Source: Dipteris shenzhenensis (Eukaryota; Polypodiophyta; Polypodiopsida; Gleicheniales). From it: 64,000 nucleotides of DNA. Under the pieces are notes generated by a model that did not search any database, was not told the origin of the DNA, and was given only the letters and a program-made list of their open reading frames with translations. The stretch lies in the NCBI GenBank assembly GCA_047967505.1, contig CM106541.1. One strand, 5' to 3'. The stretch's first letter is position 1. Each line of letters starts with the position of its first letter. Shown piece after piece: positions 31,453 through 42,585 of this stretch. A program made the translations under genes and the position numbers.

Positions 31453-33929
31453 CTCTCAAATAGGTTTCTTGTGGTTCTAATCTTCTGGATTCATGCTTTA
31501 TTTCTTTGGTTCATACTTGTACTTCTCATTTTTTTTCCAATAACTAGAACATAATGGATACATTACATAGGTTTTTTCAACATAAATAATAAACATGGAG
31601 CTAGAGAGTGTCTTTCTTAGTTAGCCTACCCAAACACTTCTCCCTTGCAAGACATGATATTGCACACTATAAAGGAGAGTGATGTAAATACATCATAATG
31701 CTCAACATAGATCTATAAAGTTACAAAGCATCTCTTGATAGAACTTTCCTTCCTGATAATGTTTCCGAATGAGGGGTGGGATTAAGGCCCTAAACATGTC
31801 TTTTGTGTGATCATAGCTAAGTTATGTGTCATAGCAAGATAACATGAAACCAACATGTCCATTCTACAAGCTATTCAAGGATTTTAAATAAGGTAACCAT
31901 CATGAGCAAATTACCACGAATGGAATTGGGATTATTTCTTATATGATTTGACAAAATGTTTGGCTTAAAATTATTGTATCTAATCTGAGTGGAGCACCAA
32001 AAGGAACCACTATCTAGGGCCTAGTACCATGTCATAAAACAATCAATGGTTTGGGGAAAGCGTCATCCTTCATCTCAAGTGCTCAAGGTTTGAGCAAGCA
32101 CGACAATGGCCAACAAAGCCTTGCATATGTTCTGCTGTAGTAGTGATGGCATGCCTCACTAAGTTGCTATTCTTTGTAGAGGTAGTAGGACTTGTAAACT
32201 TGCCCCACTTTTCCTTTCGAGGAGGCTCCTAAAGGTCAGGTAGCTCCTTGAATAAGTGGCCATCTTATTGAGGTTACTGGGTGGTAGCATTGCAAGAATG
32301 TTCTCGATAGCTAGTTGCATTTTGGCTTGTAAAAAAAGGAGCATATTTGAGCATCCTCAACATCATTTGAGTAGCATGGATCAGCATTGGCTTGGAGGAA
32401 TTCGAGGAGAAGCATTTAGACTCCAAAATTCGAAGGTAAACAGATAGCCTCCAAAATAGAGGAAAAAGGGTTGAGAATTTGTAAAAAGCAAAGGCTCTAC
32501 ATCCTTGGATCGTAAGAAATCTAACGGTTTTAGCATGTACATGTGTCTGAATGAGAGGCCATTTTTTCTTTTAATGGACTAGGCTAATCATGTAAAGAGA
32601 TGATTATTTTATCAATATTTTTAGTACAATCCAATAGTTTTTCACAATTTCAATTACTAACATGGGCTTACTGCAATGGTCTTTGGTCCCAATCCAATGT
32701 TTGCCCAAGTAATCCTGACTTAAAGCAATATCATTTAGAAAAAGAATAAACCCTACTTAGCAATAACAATTAGATATCACATAATCCATGGTAATTAATT
32801 TACTTTTGGCTTAAGGGAAACTCAAATATAAAGCTTGTCATCCCAAGGCAATTGTGTGTTCAGAAAAGTGTGAGTTCTTCTCATTATATAGACCTCTTCA
32901 CCGAATTTCTCATGTATATCCACCAAATGTACCATAATGTGGACGCGGCTAGTTGGAGTTGCATGTGATACTAAGTTATAAAGCCCCAATTACTAGCATA
33001 GAAACATCCTTACATTAAGGGAGAAAAAATGTTCCCATATCCTACCACATTTTCCTGTAGGTCATAACTCTTAGATAATTTTTAATTAGCTTTTTTCTAT
33101 CTCATAATTTTAATTCTCTTGCTAATAAAAGTTTTCTAAAACATAAACTCAAGTTTTTTCATTACAAAAATAAAAAGTTTCTAAGAGTGCCTTTATTCTC
33201 ACATGTATAACTATTAATACATGCATATGTGTACATTAGAGTGAACTGTATGCAATGTATGTGTGGAATTTTGTATGTGTCCACAAAGAAAGGTGTGTGT
33301 GTGTGCGTGGAATAGGATCACTTCTCATGCTTTCATTCCAAAATTTTGCAACCTATACATGTGGGGCTTAGATGTGAAGAGTAGATTCTCCAAAACTTCT
33401 AACATCAATAGATCTTAAAATTGGGTTAGACTTACAAAGCCATGAGGCACTCTTGATTTAAGCAACAAGACTTATTTTAAAGGAGGAAACCTTTCAAATT
33501 TTATTTCTTAAAAATCCTATTTAACTCTTCAACCACTCATAGAGGCAAGCTATGATGTAATGAGAAAATATACGAGTTTGAGAATATAGAATTAGTAGCT
33601 GATTGCACCTCAAAGATAAAAAAGAAGGCACCAAGACAAATATTACAAATGGAGTCAAGAACACCATAACACAAAGTCCAAGGATGCTCATCAAGATTAG
33701 AGATCAATGTAACAAAAAAAGCATGCAATCCAGGTGCAAAGGCCAAAGAGCGAAATAAAGAGAACAACATCTAGAATTTAATAAAATACAAGAAGAGGGC
33801 CTACTCATTGTAAAATGAAAAGACCAATAATAGCATTCTAAAATGTCCCATGACATAAAGCACTCTATCGAAAATGTCTATATTGCATGTTCGAAGCTTT
33901 GATGGAGCTTCTTGAAAATTTTAAATATA
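31453..33929. other. No recognisable gene
   Basis: AT-rich DNA without a supported ORF, element end or RNA gene. I see only scattered short frames and a short GT-rich stretch near 33290-33310. Confidence 0.4.
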
Positions 33930-34067
33930 AAAACCCCTTTTGTATATTAACTTTTAACTCTTATTTTATTCCCTTATGTATATATAAATCTGTAAGTAAT
34001 GGAATTAATAAAAATCGATCTATTTAACTCACATGATAGGGTTACATATGATGAGCGACCTCCCCAA
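33930..34067 (-). mobile_element. Truncated relative of the 246-bp MITE
   Basis: The minus strand reads GGGGAGGTCGCTCATCATAT, GTAACCCTATCATGTGAGTT and then ACAGATTTATATATACATAAGGG. These words occur in the same order at 19209-19290. The second end is not visible, so it is partial. Confidence 0.6.
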
Positions 34068-34073
34068 GATTCA

Positions 34074-34200
34074 TAGCAAATTGCCATTCTGGCTTTGTCA
34101 ACTGCATCCTCAAAGTACATTAGCTCTTCTGTAATCATGATGGTAGTCATAAGAGCATAAAATTGGTGGTTTCAATCTTAATTGCTTTGCCTTTTGCTTA
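34074..34200 (-). pseudogene. Small family A copia pol fragment
   Basis: About 125 bp match the minus-strand A3 fragment at 7030-7150. The protein region is NALMTTIM.TEE..YFED, just upstream of RT. It directly abuts the MITE relic. Confidence 0.7.
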
Positions 34201-36736
34201 CTCTTGACCTAATAGTATGTAAATGCTAATTATCGAATTAGTATCTAAGTGCGAGTGGATTCCGACCAACAAAAGTAAGACCACCACCGAACTTACAAAT
34301 TTCTTTGTAGCTTTGTTTATCCTCTTTCTTATGCTTCTTGTCTTTCCCAAGACTCCATGAAATTCTAGGAATCTCGATTATGTGAAAAGTACTAGTGCAG
34401 CGCTGTTTATATATAATTAACAACACCGAGTGGTGTAGCTAAACACCACTTGATGTAGTGGAACACCGCTCAGTCTACTTAACACCTACTTAACACTGAT
34501 CAATATAATAGCTTATCATGTATTGTTGTGTTGATATATTGTGCGGTGTATGGATTTACAATGCAGTAACCAGTTGGAGCTGGTCCTAATTAAAATTCAC
34601 TACTGGACCGTTTTAAGTGCCCTAGGGTTAATTTAGAAATGTTCAAAACGTTTTAATATAATGTTTTAAAAGTAACATTTTAATATGACCGCAAATCCTT
34701 GATGGAGATAAATTGGGGAAGTCAATCCAAACCGAACACTCATGAGAGAGAATTTATCAACATTGAACTAAGGGCTCGAAGGAAACACTAAACTAGTAGC
34801 TCTTGCAAACATAAAGGACCAATCCACCAGATCATTTCTAAAAGCCTCCGTAATAGAGTGAACAAGGGCCCAAGGATTGCATAGTATAGCCATCTATTGA
34901 AAGGTCACACTGCAATGCTAGGAATTACTGTAATTCACTATAGAAAACAAGAAATAATCCTTACCAAAGGATCACTCAACACAACCATTTGCTAAAAGAT
35001 TGCTCTTAAATGTAAGGAATTACTCTAACTCAGCCAAAGAATGAACCTCCTAGTGAAAAATAGTACACATGACCTCTCCCAACTTCTTGAGCTCTGATCT
35101 AACTTGGTTCAACCAATTATCATGAGTCAAGTTCCAAGGGTAGTTGAAAACTCTCCTTGCCGTACGATTAAACATACTTCCAAGAGAGAAGTCAAATTGC
35201 CACATGCCAATAGTCAACATCACCTAGAAGATCGAGCCATCAACATTGAAAAGTTGCATAGAATGATGACTTTATGAGTTGTCCTGCAAATGATGTACCA
35301 CAAGTCTCAATCACACATCATTTTTAACCACCTCGTGGTTGGGAATTCCAAGAAAAAAAGGCTTGCGGCTCTCGCTGCTCACCAATCCTTTTTCTAGAAT
35401 TTCTAGGTGCCGCCCATAGGCATTTCTCTAAGAGAATCCTAATGATGCCTACCCAATTCTTTCCGGTCTTTGTGTTCAATTACCTACGCTCGATGGACCA
35501 CATCTACCTTGAGAAATCTTCCTTGAGAAATCTATAGGGTAATTCCCCCTTGGAGCTTCTTAACAACTATTTTTGTGTACAAGGGCATGCAGGTGAGTCC
35601 TCTCCTCAAGAGATGCACTACTAAGAAATACTAAGACTGTATTAGATAATTTGGGAAAATCCCAATTCCCAGCTTGGCAATATTTTGATAGATCGTAGCC
35701 TTCCTCCATGAAAAAGTAGAGAAAGAGGAGAAAGCAACTACATTATCATTCACAAAATCATGAAATTTTAACTATGCTCTCCCTTGATAACTGCATCATA
35801 ACACAAACCATGCAATATTGTGCTAAAAAATTTGAACATTTCATTGTGAAAACAAGCATCATTAAATTCTCAATTTGTAGTATTTTTGGGGAGAATCAAA
35901 TTTCTCCATAATTGTTTGCATAGAGAATGGTTCTGAAGTCATAGTCTTTAAAATAGCTTGGAATCTATGGAGTGATCATCATCTCATGAAACTATATGGT
36001 GTTCATAAACACCTTTAATCATAGCTCTTACATCCTAATCATGTAAAAAATAAACTATCCTAATAAAAAAATCTTACATCCTAATCAAAAAATGAACTAT
36101 CCTAATAAAGATGTACTGTGTCAAAGTATATATACTGAATGGGAAGAATCCAACCACTACCATTCCTCAATAATTCTATGCCAAGGAGAATGGTACCAAG
36201 TATATATTTGTTTAGTCTACAAACACAAGCCAAATGAATACAATTTAAGGAGTTAGAATCATCTCATGAACCTTGGTGGTGTTCATAAACACCTTAGTAT
36301 CTCTTACCTTAACCATACCTATTCATGTGAATCTTCCATCATGTCATCACCCTCAATGGCGTCCATATCCCAAGAAGCCCTAGACTAAGTGGACGTATGC
36401 AAGATTATAGGTGATGCAATGATATGAGGCAATGACAAAGTGTTTAATATTCACAAAGTGTTAATATGAACTATGTATCATTGCCTTAACTATGTGGACA
36501 CATTATGTAAACATGAGGCACACATGCTTAGAGCACTGCCCCCTAGAAGCTGAGTATAACTGCTATTGCTCCACTTTCAAAGGGCATCAGTACCTAGAGC
36601 TCTGCCCCTTACGGGGCAGTGCTAACAAAAATCATACAGAAAAGTTAAGACCCAAAGTCCACAACTTGTAACTTAAAGAAAAAAATGAATTGGCTAGTAT
36701 TGAATGTTCAAATGAGTATATATCATGTATAAAAAA
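34201..36736. other. No confident gene; possible decayed coding segments
   Basis: Two minus-strand stretches look coding but are unidentified. At 34426-34238 a 62-codon frame ends KEICKFGGGLTFVGRNPLA. Around 35300-35040 several frames in a row give MWQFDFSLGSMFNRTARRVF and NYPWNLTHDNWLNQVRSEL. Neither has a start or domain I know. A short perfect hairpin, CTGCCCC-TTAC-GGGGCAG, lies near 36602-36620. Confidence 0.3.
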
Positions 36737-37232
36737 TCATAGATCGCAAGTAGCTCCTCTCTTGCACATATCATCTATGGTTTCAACACAAATGTATCCA
36801 TATTCTGCAACATCTGCTCTCCTCCTAGAGATGGACCAAGGTGGTACATAAGCGGAAAATACATAACAAACATTTGTCTTTGAATTTGTATTTCTACAGC
36901 TGTTCATAAACCCGGCCACATTGCCATAACAAACATCACCAACAATGTACACAATATCCTCCATAGAAACATAAGGGTCCTCTTGTATAGAGACTTTTTT
37001 AGCCTTGGTCTAACCTCACACAATTCTTTCCAATCTTGATACACATATTTGTCACCTCCTTAATGGAGAAAAGTAGTCCCTCTCTTAATGAAATCATGCA
37101 CAAATAAGAGTGGCCAGTGCCTGTAATAGTTGACTCATGCACCTTAAAATCCACATTTTTTATCCGAAAGACTTCCTTAATGTGGATAGGAAACTTTGGT
37201 GTTCCAAATGGATCACATCCTAGTATGTACAT
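36737..37232 (-). pseudogene. SET-domain-like remnant
   Basis: The minus strand first gives VHESTITGTGHSYL..ISLREGLLF, which looks like the start of a SET domain (a variant residue, then a G.G turn and a charged-G segment). After frame changes it gives YIVGDVCYGNVAGFMNSCRN..TNVCYVF and YGYICVETIDDMCKRGA, which fit the N-(I/M)-N-S and V..I..G parts of SET. The NHSC motif of active methyltransferases is replaced by MNSC. Stops and frameshifts separate the pieces. Function would be lysine methyltransferase-like if intact; this copy is broken. The assignment rests on motif memory only. Confidence 0.5.
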
Positions 37233-37459
37233 ACTTAGACAAGATTTTAAATTATATCTGTCTGCATGGCAAACGACAACCCAATTAGCCCAAAAACATT
37301 ATTATAACTTGAGACAAAATCAATTGAAAATTTGGCATATGTACCTTCATGGAAAATATGCATTTAAAAGTCTCTTTGGAAAGGCCTTAGCAATGTTCTT
37401 CTTGATATAGCGACCTTTGTACCATAGTTCTATAGCCATATGAGAAGCTTGCATAGCAC

Positions 37460-37839
37460 TCATACTATTGATGGGTGGAGCACAGTCCTTAGCATATTTA
37501 TTTGTGACATGTTAAGGTAAGGAAAGAATTCACCACCACCGTGACTTGGCATATGGAATGTGCCCTCTAATTCTCTCTTATCACATCTAACCCTCTCCCT
37601 TAGTTGGTCTGCAGGAGGAAGCTTTCTTGTATTATATTTTGTTATTGACCATTGATGATTTTGATCACTCCATTCTTCAAGAACTTCTTGGATGAGGTTG
37701 AAATCTTTATGGCCCTCCACCACCGGTAATTGCCCATACTGTTTACTCTTAATCATGACGTGCACATCATTGGCCGCTTCAAGTTGTAGCAAGTAAGGCA
37801 GCAACTCACCTGTAGAATGTTATCTTCACTGTCTTGCAC
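37460..37839 (-). pseudogene. FCP1-like phosphatase, C-terminal part
   Basis: Frame 37804-37460 on the minus strand continues the FCP1-like protein with GELLPYLLQLEAANDVHVMI and YGQLPV. In plant relatives a P-YL-L--A-DV segment follows the SPYKA motif in the same way. Between the two parts (37850-37805) the frame must shift out and back by one base to read VQDSEDNILQ, which indicates small indels. The rest of the frame (WSDQNHQWSITKY.., then FPYLNMSQINMLRTVLHPS) and a following ASHMAIELWYKGRYIKKNI piece near 37440 are unidentified. Confidence 0.55.
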
Positions 37840-38875
37840 ATTAGATGTTAAGAGGAAATATGCAATTTGATGGAGGATTGATACAAGCCTTGTATGGAGA
37901 GGCATCAATTAGTATTTTCCTCCTACCATCACATCCAAATGCCTTCGATATTTTTCCTAAGGGTTTGAACATAGCCTCAACACCAACCTTGTCGAGCCTA
38001 TTTGTCCTCCTCTTACTGTAAGAGTAGCATCTCTACTGAGCCCATATCACGAAGAAAGGGAGGTTTTCCTTTGCATATATTTGAAGATTTTCTACCATTT
38101 CAATGACATTATGCTCCATTGCTGTTGACCAAATACCTACATTAAATTTTTGTAATAAGATCCTTGGAAATTCAATGCACATGTGTTGAAAAACCATAAA
38201 ACTATTGTGGCCATACATAACAGACATGTGTATTGGCGACTTGAATAAGCAACATGTTAATAGTAAGCCATTCAAGTCCAATATCACAGTCATCCTTGGC
38301 TTATCCCAAGATGATGGAATTGGATGGATTACATTTGGAATGCCTGCAAAGTTGCTACACCTTGACTCCTCCAAGCTCCCTTGTGCATTGTGCTCAGTAA
38401 TGTTTGGCACATCACGAAGATGCAAATTTACCTCATATTCACTAGCTCTTGACACCACTTCCAAAAGTGCATTGCTATTGAGGTTGCTTGCAGTTGTCCA
38501 CAATTCTGATAGCATGTTTTCTTGTCTAGTAGTTGTCTCCACTTTCTTCAAAGCATCACTGATTCTAACATCAACAAGATATGAGGTGACCTCACACTTG
38601 CTAGCTCTTAACACCACTTCCAAATATATATTGCCAATAAGGTTGCTTGTAGTTGTCCCCATTTCCAGTGGCATGTTCTCTTGCATATTAATTATCTCTC
38701 TCTCCTTCCTTGCATCATTCATTCCAACAACCTTATTGACCTCAAAGTTGCTCTCTCCTGATACCACTTCCAACAATGTACACATTTTTGGTGTCATGTT
38801 TTCATTTGTAGTATTTGTCCCTCTCTCCTTCCATGCATCAATAATTCCTATGGAGTATAATTCCAAGAAATGCAT
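37840..38875 (-). pseudogene. FCP1/NIF-like phosphatase (HAD fold), N-terminal part
   Basis: An open frame of 280 codons (38875-38033) has three diverged repeats of about 45-50 residues at its N-terminus, each with an ENM..(E/K)(M/L) and LEVV segment. A HAD-type region follows: VILDLNGLLL (the DxDx nucleophile motif with the second Asp replaced by Asn, as I recall for plant FCP1-like proteins), FNVGIWSTAMEHNV and FFVIWAQ. A stop follows; the same frame continues with KVGVEAMFKPLGKI and ILIDASPYKACINPPSNCIF to about 37850. It is probably a dead or remodelled copy of an RNA polymerase II CTD phosphatase-like gene. Confidence 0.65.
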
Positions 38876-39770
38876 TCATTATATACAATGTTATTGCCAT
38901 GGCATTCTCCCTCTAAGAATATGGAGAATGGCACTAGCACTATTCTCCCTATGAAGTAAAGGAGAATGTCACTTTCGACATAGAGAATTGTACAAAGTAC
39001 TATACCCTATCACCACATCAATAAGGTTCTCAATGAAGCACTTAAAATACAACAAAAAATGCATTACAAATAACCTTTCTCTTCTTCTCCACAACCTCAT
39101 AAAATGTGGCAGAGAAAATGCACTAGTATCATTTTACTTTCAGTGGATGACAATAACATCATCCCTTAATGATGTTATGGTGAATTTCTTAACAAAATCA
39201 TCAAAGAATGGCACTAGTGCAGCTCTCCAAATTTTGATAGATCTGTGCAAATAAATTCAATTCAAACACTTTGGAAAAACAAACATTACAATGCATTGGG
39301 TTCATATCACACAAAACCAATATCAATTAAAAAGTGGCAGTGTTATATTATTGAAATGGTCGCTACTACTATTTTTGAACTAGGATTGGCATGCCATAGA
39401 TTCCTTTACAATTCATCCAAAGACATAATAAGAGGAATATTAGAAATATCTTCGGCAACTATAGGAGGCAAGGGTCCCATTGGCTCACCATCATATTCTA
39501 AATCACGTGGTGGCAGCGAAGCAGCACGTGTTTGCAGTGGCTTTTCAATTCCAGACCAAGGGGACCTGGCTTGTTTGAAATTGTAGATGCCACAATCACA
39601 AATGCAAATCTAGAGACTATACCAAAGAGTGACTTGAAGTCTTTCACAGATGCCATGACAACTTCCATTGTGAGGGATGTAGACAGATGTAGGAATTTGT
39701 TGCCGTCACTCACAAAAATCCACCCTCTTTAGATGGATGTGTTGCTATTGAGCCAACATACCAAAAGTTG
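38876..39770. other. Spacer between divergent remnants; no confident gene
   Basis: No domain is recognisable. Inverted pairs of CATTCTCC/GGAGAATG recur at 38905-38965 and could form hairpins. Plus-strand frames at 39532-39732, with DATITNANLETIPKSDLKSF, may be the upstream part of the DUF7869-like protein but cannot be confirmed. Confidence 0.35.
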
Positions 39771-40911
39771 CCAGAGAACTTGCTACTCCAGCTATATAAT
39801 TGTGAGATAATTGTGGGTTTGAGAACAAAAATAGATACTTGTTTGCATACCTTTCTCTTCTTATAGCAAGGGGCATTTTCAAGATAGTTCAATTGGGCTT
39901 CTTGATGGTAGAGCACACACATGAGGACATTGATGCAATGTTCAGTAGGTTCTCTAAGAGTTTGCGAGTAGGACAAATGTTCACTTTGCCTCATCTAATG
40001 GATACATTCAGAAAATGTACATCAGCTTCTCCAGCACCATTTCTTGTTACACTGGTTCCTAACTTCAGGGATTATGTGGATGGCTACCTATGTGATGGGC
40101 AAGAAATGTTGGTTGGTCATGCGAAGCCATTACAATTTTGATTTTTCATGCAAGGTGAGAGACCTATGATGTCATACAAGGTGCATCCAAAATCACCGAA
40201 CTGGATGCCCATTGAAGGGGGAATTGAGTTGTGGAAGAAAGATAGTGAGGGTCGTCCATTATTGCCTACAGGTTGCCCGGATATACTACCAATGGCTGCA
40301 TTTGTGAGAGATCACTTGCAAGTAATATCAGGGATAAAGGATTACATTAAGTTTTGGGAGAGATGTGGAAGTGGAAAGAATGCATCGTACGAGTCTTACA
40401 TTAGGCCAGTGATAGACTACTGAAAAACCATGATCGGTGAGCTTGAACAAGAAAACATCTCAGAGATAGGAGTGTACATAGATTTTTGGCCAAGAACACA
40501 ATCGCCTGATGAGGAGGAGGATACAGATGCTTGCATTAATGAGTTCCAAGGCTATGAGAAATGGAATGATCACTATTGTGGGCCTCTAAAAGGTAAGCTA
40601 AGGGAAGAGTTTAGACCAATGGTGGATGTTAAGGAAGGTGACTTCATCTTGGTGAGGCCATCAGACCCGGTATACCCCATACGGCTTGAGGTTGCCATAT
40701 CAAGTGCCGAGATGGATGCTGTATCTCCTAACTTCAAGAAATTATTAATTCAATATTGGGCACCATCAATTAAGAGAAAGGGGCTCAGTGATGCAGATGC
40801 CTATATTGACTAGTGTTGGAACAAGTGTTGGGCAGAGAATAGGTTGGATCCACAGGTGTGGGTGTGTATTGATGTAGTGGTCTGGTCGTGGACATCAAAA
40901 GCCATAAATAG
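39771..40911 (+). pseudogene. DUF7869-like protein remnant
   Basis: A single frame from about 39806 to 40911 is interrupted by only three stops (40139, 40421 and 40811; the middle one is TGA after VIDY, where Trp is likely). It reads DNCGFENKNRYLFAYLSLL, GFLMVEHTHEDIDAMFSRFS and YVDGYLCDGQEMLVGHAKP. The DN..NKN and H-T-H-E-D-I-D motifs match what I remember of the eukaryotic DUF7869 family, whose members are often multicopy and transposon-associated. A C-terminal region (FILVRPSDPVYPIRLEVAIS; YWAPSIK) follows. A frameshift just upstream links it to LPENLLLQL. Biochemical role unknown. Confidence 0.6.
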
Positions 40912-42397
40912 ACCCAAGAAGATTCCACAAAATGTACGTATCAAAGCACAAGAGAGCTTGCTTGGTATCAGAGAATAGAAAAATGGTGATAATTTTCTCC
41001 TTCTTGATCTCCCAAACTTCCATTTTAATATGTGTTCTCATGTGATATTTCTCAATCGTTGTTATCCTATCAATGCATATTTGCATATTATTAATATGAC
41101 AAATTTTCAGAAGTTGTCTTTCACCAACAACTACCTTATTTCTAGTGGTTCACTTTCCACGGCATTTGTTAACACCACCAATTGGTGTTTATTAACACCT
41201 CAAGTAAAATATACATGTTGTCCCCAAATGGTGTTTCTTAACACCACCAAATACATGAACCAATGAAGTTTTTCATAATCATTGGAATTTCCAACTAACA
41301 GTATATTTCAATATTGGCAAAATTCCCACAATCAATGAAACTTTTCCCAAATTTAATGAAACCTTTCCCAAATTTAATGAAATCCACCCAATTTCAAAAT
41401 TCCCAAAGTGCAACTTTTGTCCCATTTTATCTAATACGGTGTTTACTACGTATCACGCATGTTCAAGGGATATTAAAAAAACCCCTCAACTAAAATTTCA
41501 CCCCCAATAAAACCACCCCTCTTTACTTATGAACTAATGTATTTCTTCCTAAAGTTGAATTAAAAAACCCCTCATGTTATTGTAATCTTGTTAAATTTTT
41601 TCCAAACGTGGGATTAAAATATCCCTCCTTTTGAATGCACGTGGTATACTAAAATTTTTGGAGGTGAACCCCCCAAGGTCCTCTCATGCTGCTCACCTTT
41701 CGAGGCATCACGTTGCATGGGCTAGCTAGTTCACGTTAGGGGGGTTTCACAGACATCCGCCCCGAAATGCATGGTGTCCCTGCCAATAAAAAAGCACTCC
41801 CACGGCAAAGCGTCTTCACACTCATCCGCCCGCCTGCAACAAAAAATTGATGTGGAATCCGAGCCACGGACGGACACCTAAAAAATTTCAAGCGGCCTCC
41901 TATGCCGCCCAATTGAGTGTCCGCAAGAGGTCCGCAATAACTCCACCAATTTGCGCTCTTCACAGGAATTGAACCCGAGTTCCACCTTTTTTGTTTTTGT
42001 TTTGAGAGCCGGCTTTGTTGTATGAGGCACTTACGTGCACCAGACATCTCATGGAGACAGCCTTACTATGTAAGATGGCCATTTTGAAGTACTGGAGCAT
42101 TTATGACATAAACAAGTTTGCTTGTGAATACAAGTGCGGATGGATGCTTAAAAACGAGGGCGGACCAGGTTTCCCTAGTCACGGAGGACAGGTGTGAGAC
42201 CCCCCTTAGCGAGTGATCATCGCTAGCACATCCATATAACCTGAAAGATTATGTCGTAGGTCTCCCCATTATATGGGCAGAGGTGTGAGACCCCCCTTAG
42301 GGAGTGATCATCACTAGCTCACCGATATAACCTCAAAGAGTATGTCCGAAGTCTCGCCATTATAACGGCAAGGAGTACGCGGCGAGTGAAGTTCCCA
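40912..42397. other. Repeat-rich stretch, no gene
   Basis: 41140-41250 has several GGTGTT..AACACC inverted pairs. 41437-41690 has four diverged ATTAAAAA(A)CCCCTC units and a right end resembling the MITE end (minus strand GGGGGGTTCACC..CCACGTGCATTCAA), so it may be a distant relative. 41740-42060 contains a pol III B-box-like word on the minus strand (41965-41975). 42190-42370 is a tandem duplication. I see no protein gene. Confidence 0.45.
42190..42370. repeat. 91-bp tandem duplication
   Basis: Units start AGGTGTGAGACCCCCCTTAG at 42190 and 42281 and share AGTGATCATC.CTAGC and ATATAACCT.AAAGA in order. About ten substitutions separate them. They lie just outside the LINE insertion. Confidence 0.88.
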
Positions 42398-42413
42398 CTG
42401 AGTCCAGCTTCTT
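42398..42413. repeat. LINE target-site duplication, 3' copy
   Basis: The 16 bp CTGAGTCCAGCTTCTT recur perfectly at 48467-48482 on the other side of the LINE. The duplication merges with the element's poly(A), seen as a T run at 42412-42430. Confidence 0.92.
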
Positions 42414-42585
42414 TTTTTTTTTTTTTTTTTCGATAAGCTGCGATTATATTAAATTGAAAGAAAAGAGAAAGATTACAGCGCTGCCCGGAGGCAGAGTCAA
42501 CAACCCCAACATGCTGGGGGGATTACCAAAGGAAAGTCCTATTCAAAAGGGAGGTGCTACTGTCTATCCTCTAAAGAGGATTTTG

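Noticed and set aside
36602-36620. Rho-independent-type terminator hairpin (CTGCCCC-TTAC-GGGGCAG)
   Set aside because: Bacterial-type termination does not apply in plant nuclear DNA, and there is no gene next to it.
38205-38954. 249-codon plus-strand open frame
   Set aside because: It lies antisense to the FCP1-like frame, which has a recognisable HAD-type domain; the plus frame has no domain and is explained as a shadow.
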